Positions 33,104 through 33,467 of a DNA stretch of 33,467 nt are shown here, piece after piece. Made by a program: the position numbers and the translations under genes. The notes under the pieces were generated by a model. It made no database searches. It had not been told where the DNA came from and saw only the letters and a program-made list of their open reading frames with translations. Origin of the DNA: UBA4736 sp002404015 (GTDB lineage Bacteria > Chloroflexota > Dormibacteria > Dormibacterales > Dormibacteraceae); contig DAIOCN010000030.1 in NCBI GenBank assembly GCA_036747295.1, forward strand, positions 1 to 33,467. Direction: 5' to 3'. Numbering within the stretch: position 1 is the first letter of the stretch; every line of letters starts with the position of its first letter.

Positions 33104-33117
33104 CGAACATAAGTTTG
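33104..33117. promoter_or_regulatory. LexA-like box
   Basis: CGAACATAAGTTTG, near the Gram-positive SOS consensus CGAAC-4-GTTCG with one arm base changed, about 115 bases upstream of the dcw promoter. No SOS-type gene adjoins it, so this may be chance. Confidence 0.35.
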
Positions 33118-33272
33118 GAGCGAGAAGTCGTGGGGAATCCGCGCTTGCAAAATTCGCGGGCGGCGACGTAAGCGTCGTGCAGCCCGAAAGCGGGGTACGG
33201 GCGCTTCTGCAAATGCGAGCAGCAGGGCTCGCGAATCAAGCCTTCAACGCGAATGCGAATCCGCCGAAGGTG

Positions 33273-33467
33273 GGCCGAGGGCGGACTGTAAGCCGGGTTC
33301 TGTACCCCGGTTGCCCGGGGCGGTGACCATCTATCTACGACGCCGGTCTCCCGACGCCTCCAGCGACCGCTACCCGAGGGCTTGGACGAGCAGCCTTTCG
33401 ACGCCCTCCTATTTGGTCTTGCTCCGAGCGGGGTTTGCCTGGCCGGCCGGTCACCCGGCCGCCGGTG
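33273..33467 (-). ncRNA. rnpB: RNase P RNA (type A), 3' part
   Basis: The catalytic RNA that trims tRNA 5' ends, cut by the window edge so the 5' part is missing. Visible on the minus strand are GCAAACCCCGCTCGGAGCAA followed by GACCAAATAGG, the segment GTCGTAGATAGATGGTCACC, and the conserved end ACAGAACCCGGCTTA. The order and spacing fit the type A fold. The exact 3' end (about 33273-33280) depends on pairing with the absent 5' end. Confidence 0.93.

Larger units (their letters stand above)
32804..33272. other. Non-coding region between RNase P RNA and mraZ
   Basis: 469 bases without a supportable gene. It holds the dcw promoter (32962-32990), MraZ-like repeats (32922-32941 and partial copies at 32975-32998), a LexA-like palindrome (33104-33117) and the 3' flank of rnpB. 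A minus-strand frame at 33018-33239 looks like chance. The segment 33121-33240 has some repeated short words (TTTGCA near AAGCGC, GCGAA) but I see no clear function. Confidence 0.7.

Noticed and set aside
33018..33239. 73-residue minus-strand frame between rnpB and mraZ
   Set aside because: No family resemblance, mixed composition, and it spans apparent regulatory DNA.
1..33467. CRISPR arrays, prophage genes, transposases or defence islands
   Set aside because: No regular repeat-spacer pattern and no protein of these kinds was seen; the window is core chromosome.

Overview
The window is a high-GC bacterial chromosome segment. It carries an almost unbroken minus-strand run of core genes: the division and cell wall (dcw) cluster plus a housekeeping block behind it. 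Every supported gene but one is on the minus strand, so the natural reading direction is from high to low coordinates. Lineage is inference. FtsA beside FtsZ argues against Actinomycetota. The small basic protein (DUF1290), an ileS T-box leader, an LppX/LprG-like lipoprotein, a guanylate kinase with a GKD P-loop and type A RNase P RNA suggest an uncultured Chloroflexota or Dormibacterota-like terrabacterium. I cannot place it from sequence alone.

Layout from the right end. (1) 33273-33467: the 3' part of RNase P RNA, cut by the window edge. (2) 32804-33272: a non-coding leader with a clear promoter, GTGG repeats like MraZ operators and a LexA-like palindrome. (3) 18847-32803: mraZ, rsmH, ftsL, ftsI-type PBP, murF, mraY, murD, ftsW, murG, murC, murB, ddl, ftsQ and the small basic protein gene, mostly joined by 1-8 base stop/start overlaps. 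murE is missing. (4) 18656-18846: a regulatory region with a second promoter, a perfect DnaA box and repeats. (5) 15362-18655: ftsA, ftsZ, nrdR and an RraB-like gene. (6) 14644-15368: the only plus-strand gene, an alpha/beta hydrolase with an apparent one-base frameshift. (7) 11770-14606: pgeF, yggS, an SDR gene, a small membrane protein and yggT, with no sepF. (8) 11559-11760: an isoleucine T-box. (9) 104-11558: ileS, lspA, rluD, gmk, coaBC, a lipoprotein, a 79-bp inverted-repeat element, priA, a second hydrolase, def, fmt and smpB.

How it works together: MurF, MraY, MurG, FtsW and the PBP build and polymerise lipid II. MurB, MurC, MurD and Ddl supply the precursor. FtsA, FtsZ, FtsQ and FtsL form the divisome. 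Def, Fmt, IleS, SmpB and RluD serve translation, LspA matures lipoproteins, PriA restarts replication, and Gmk and CoaBC make GTP precursor and coenzyme A.

Most interesting points: NTGA stop/start overlaps occur with all four bases, including three CTGA junctions that imply CTG starts for rluD, gmk and fmt. The ftsAZ promoter region holds a DnaA box and ordered repeats. The dcw promoter carries tandem MraZ-like boxes. MurG, MraY, PriA, CoaBC and Gmk show motif departures. I did not find a wholly new multi-gene system.
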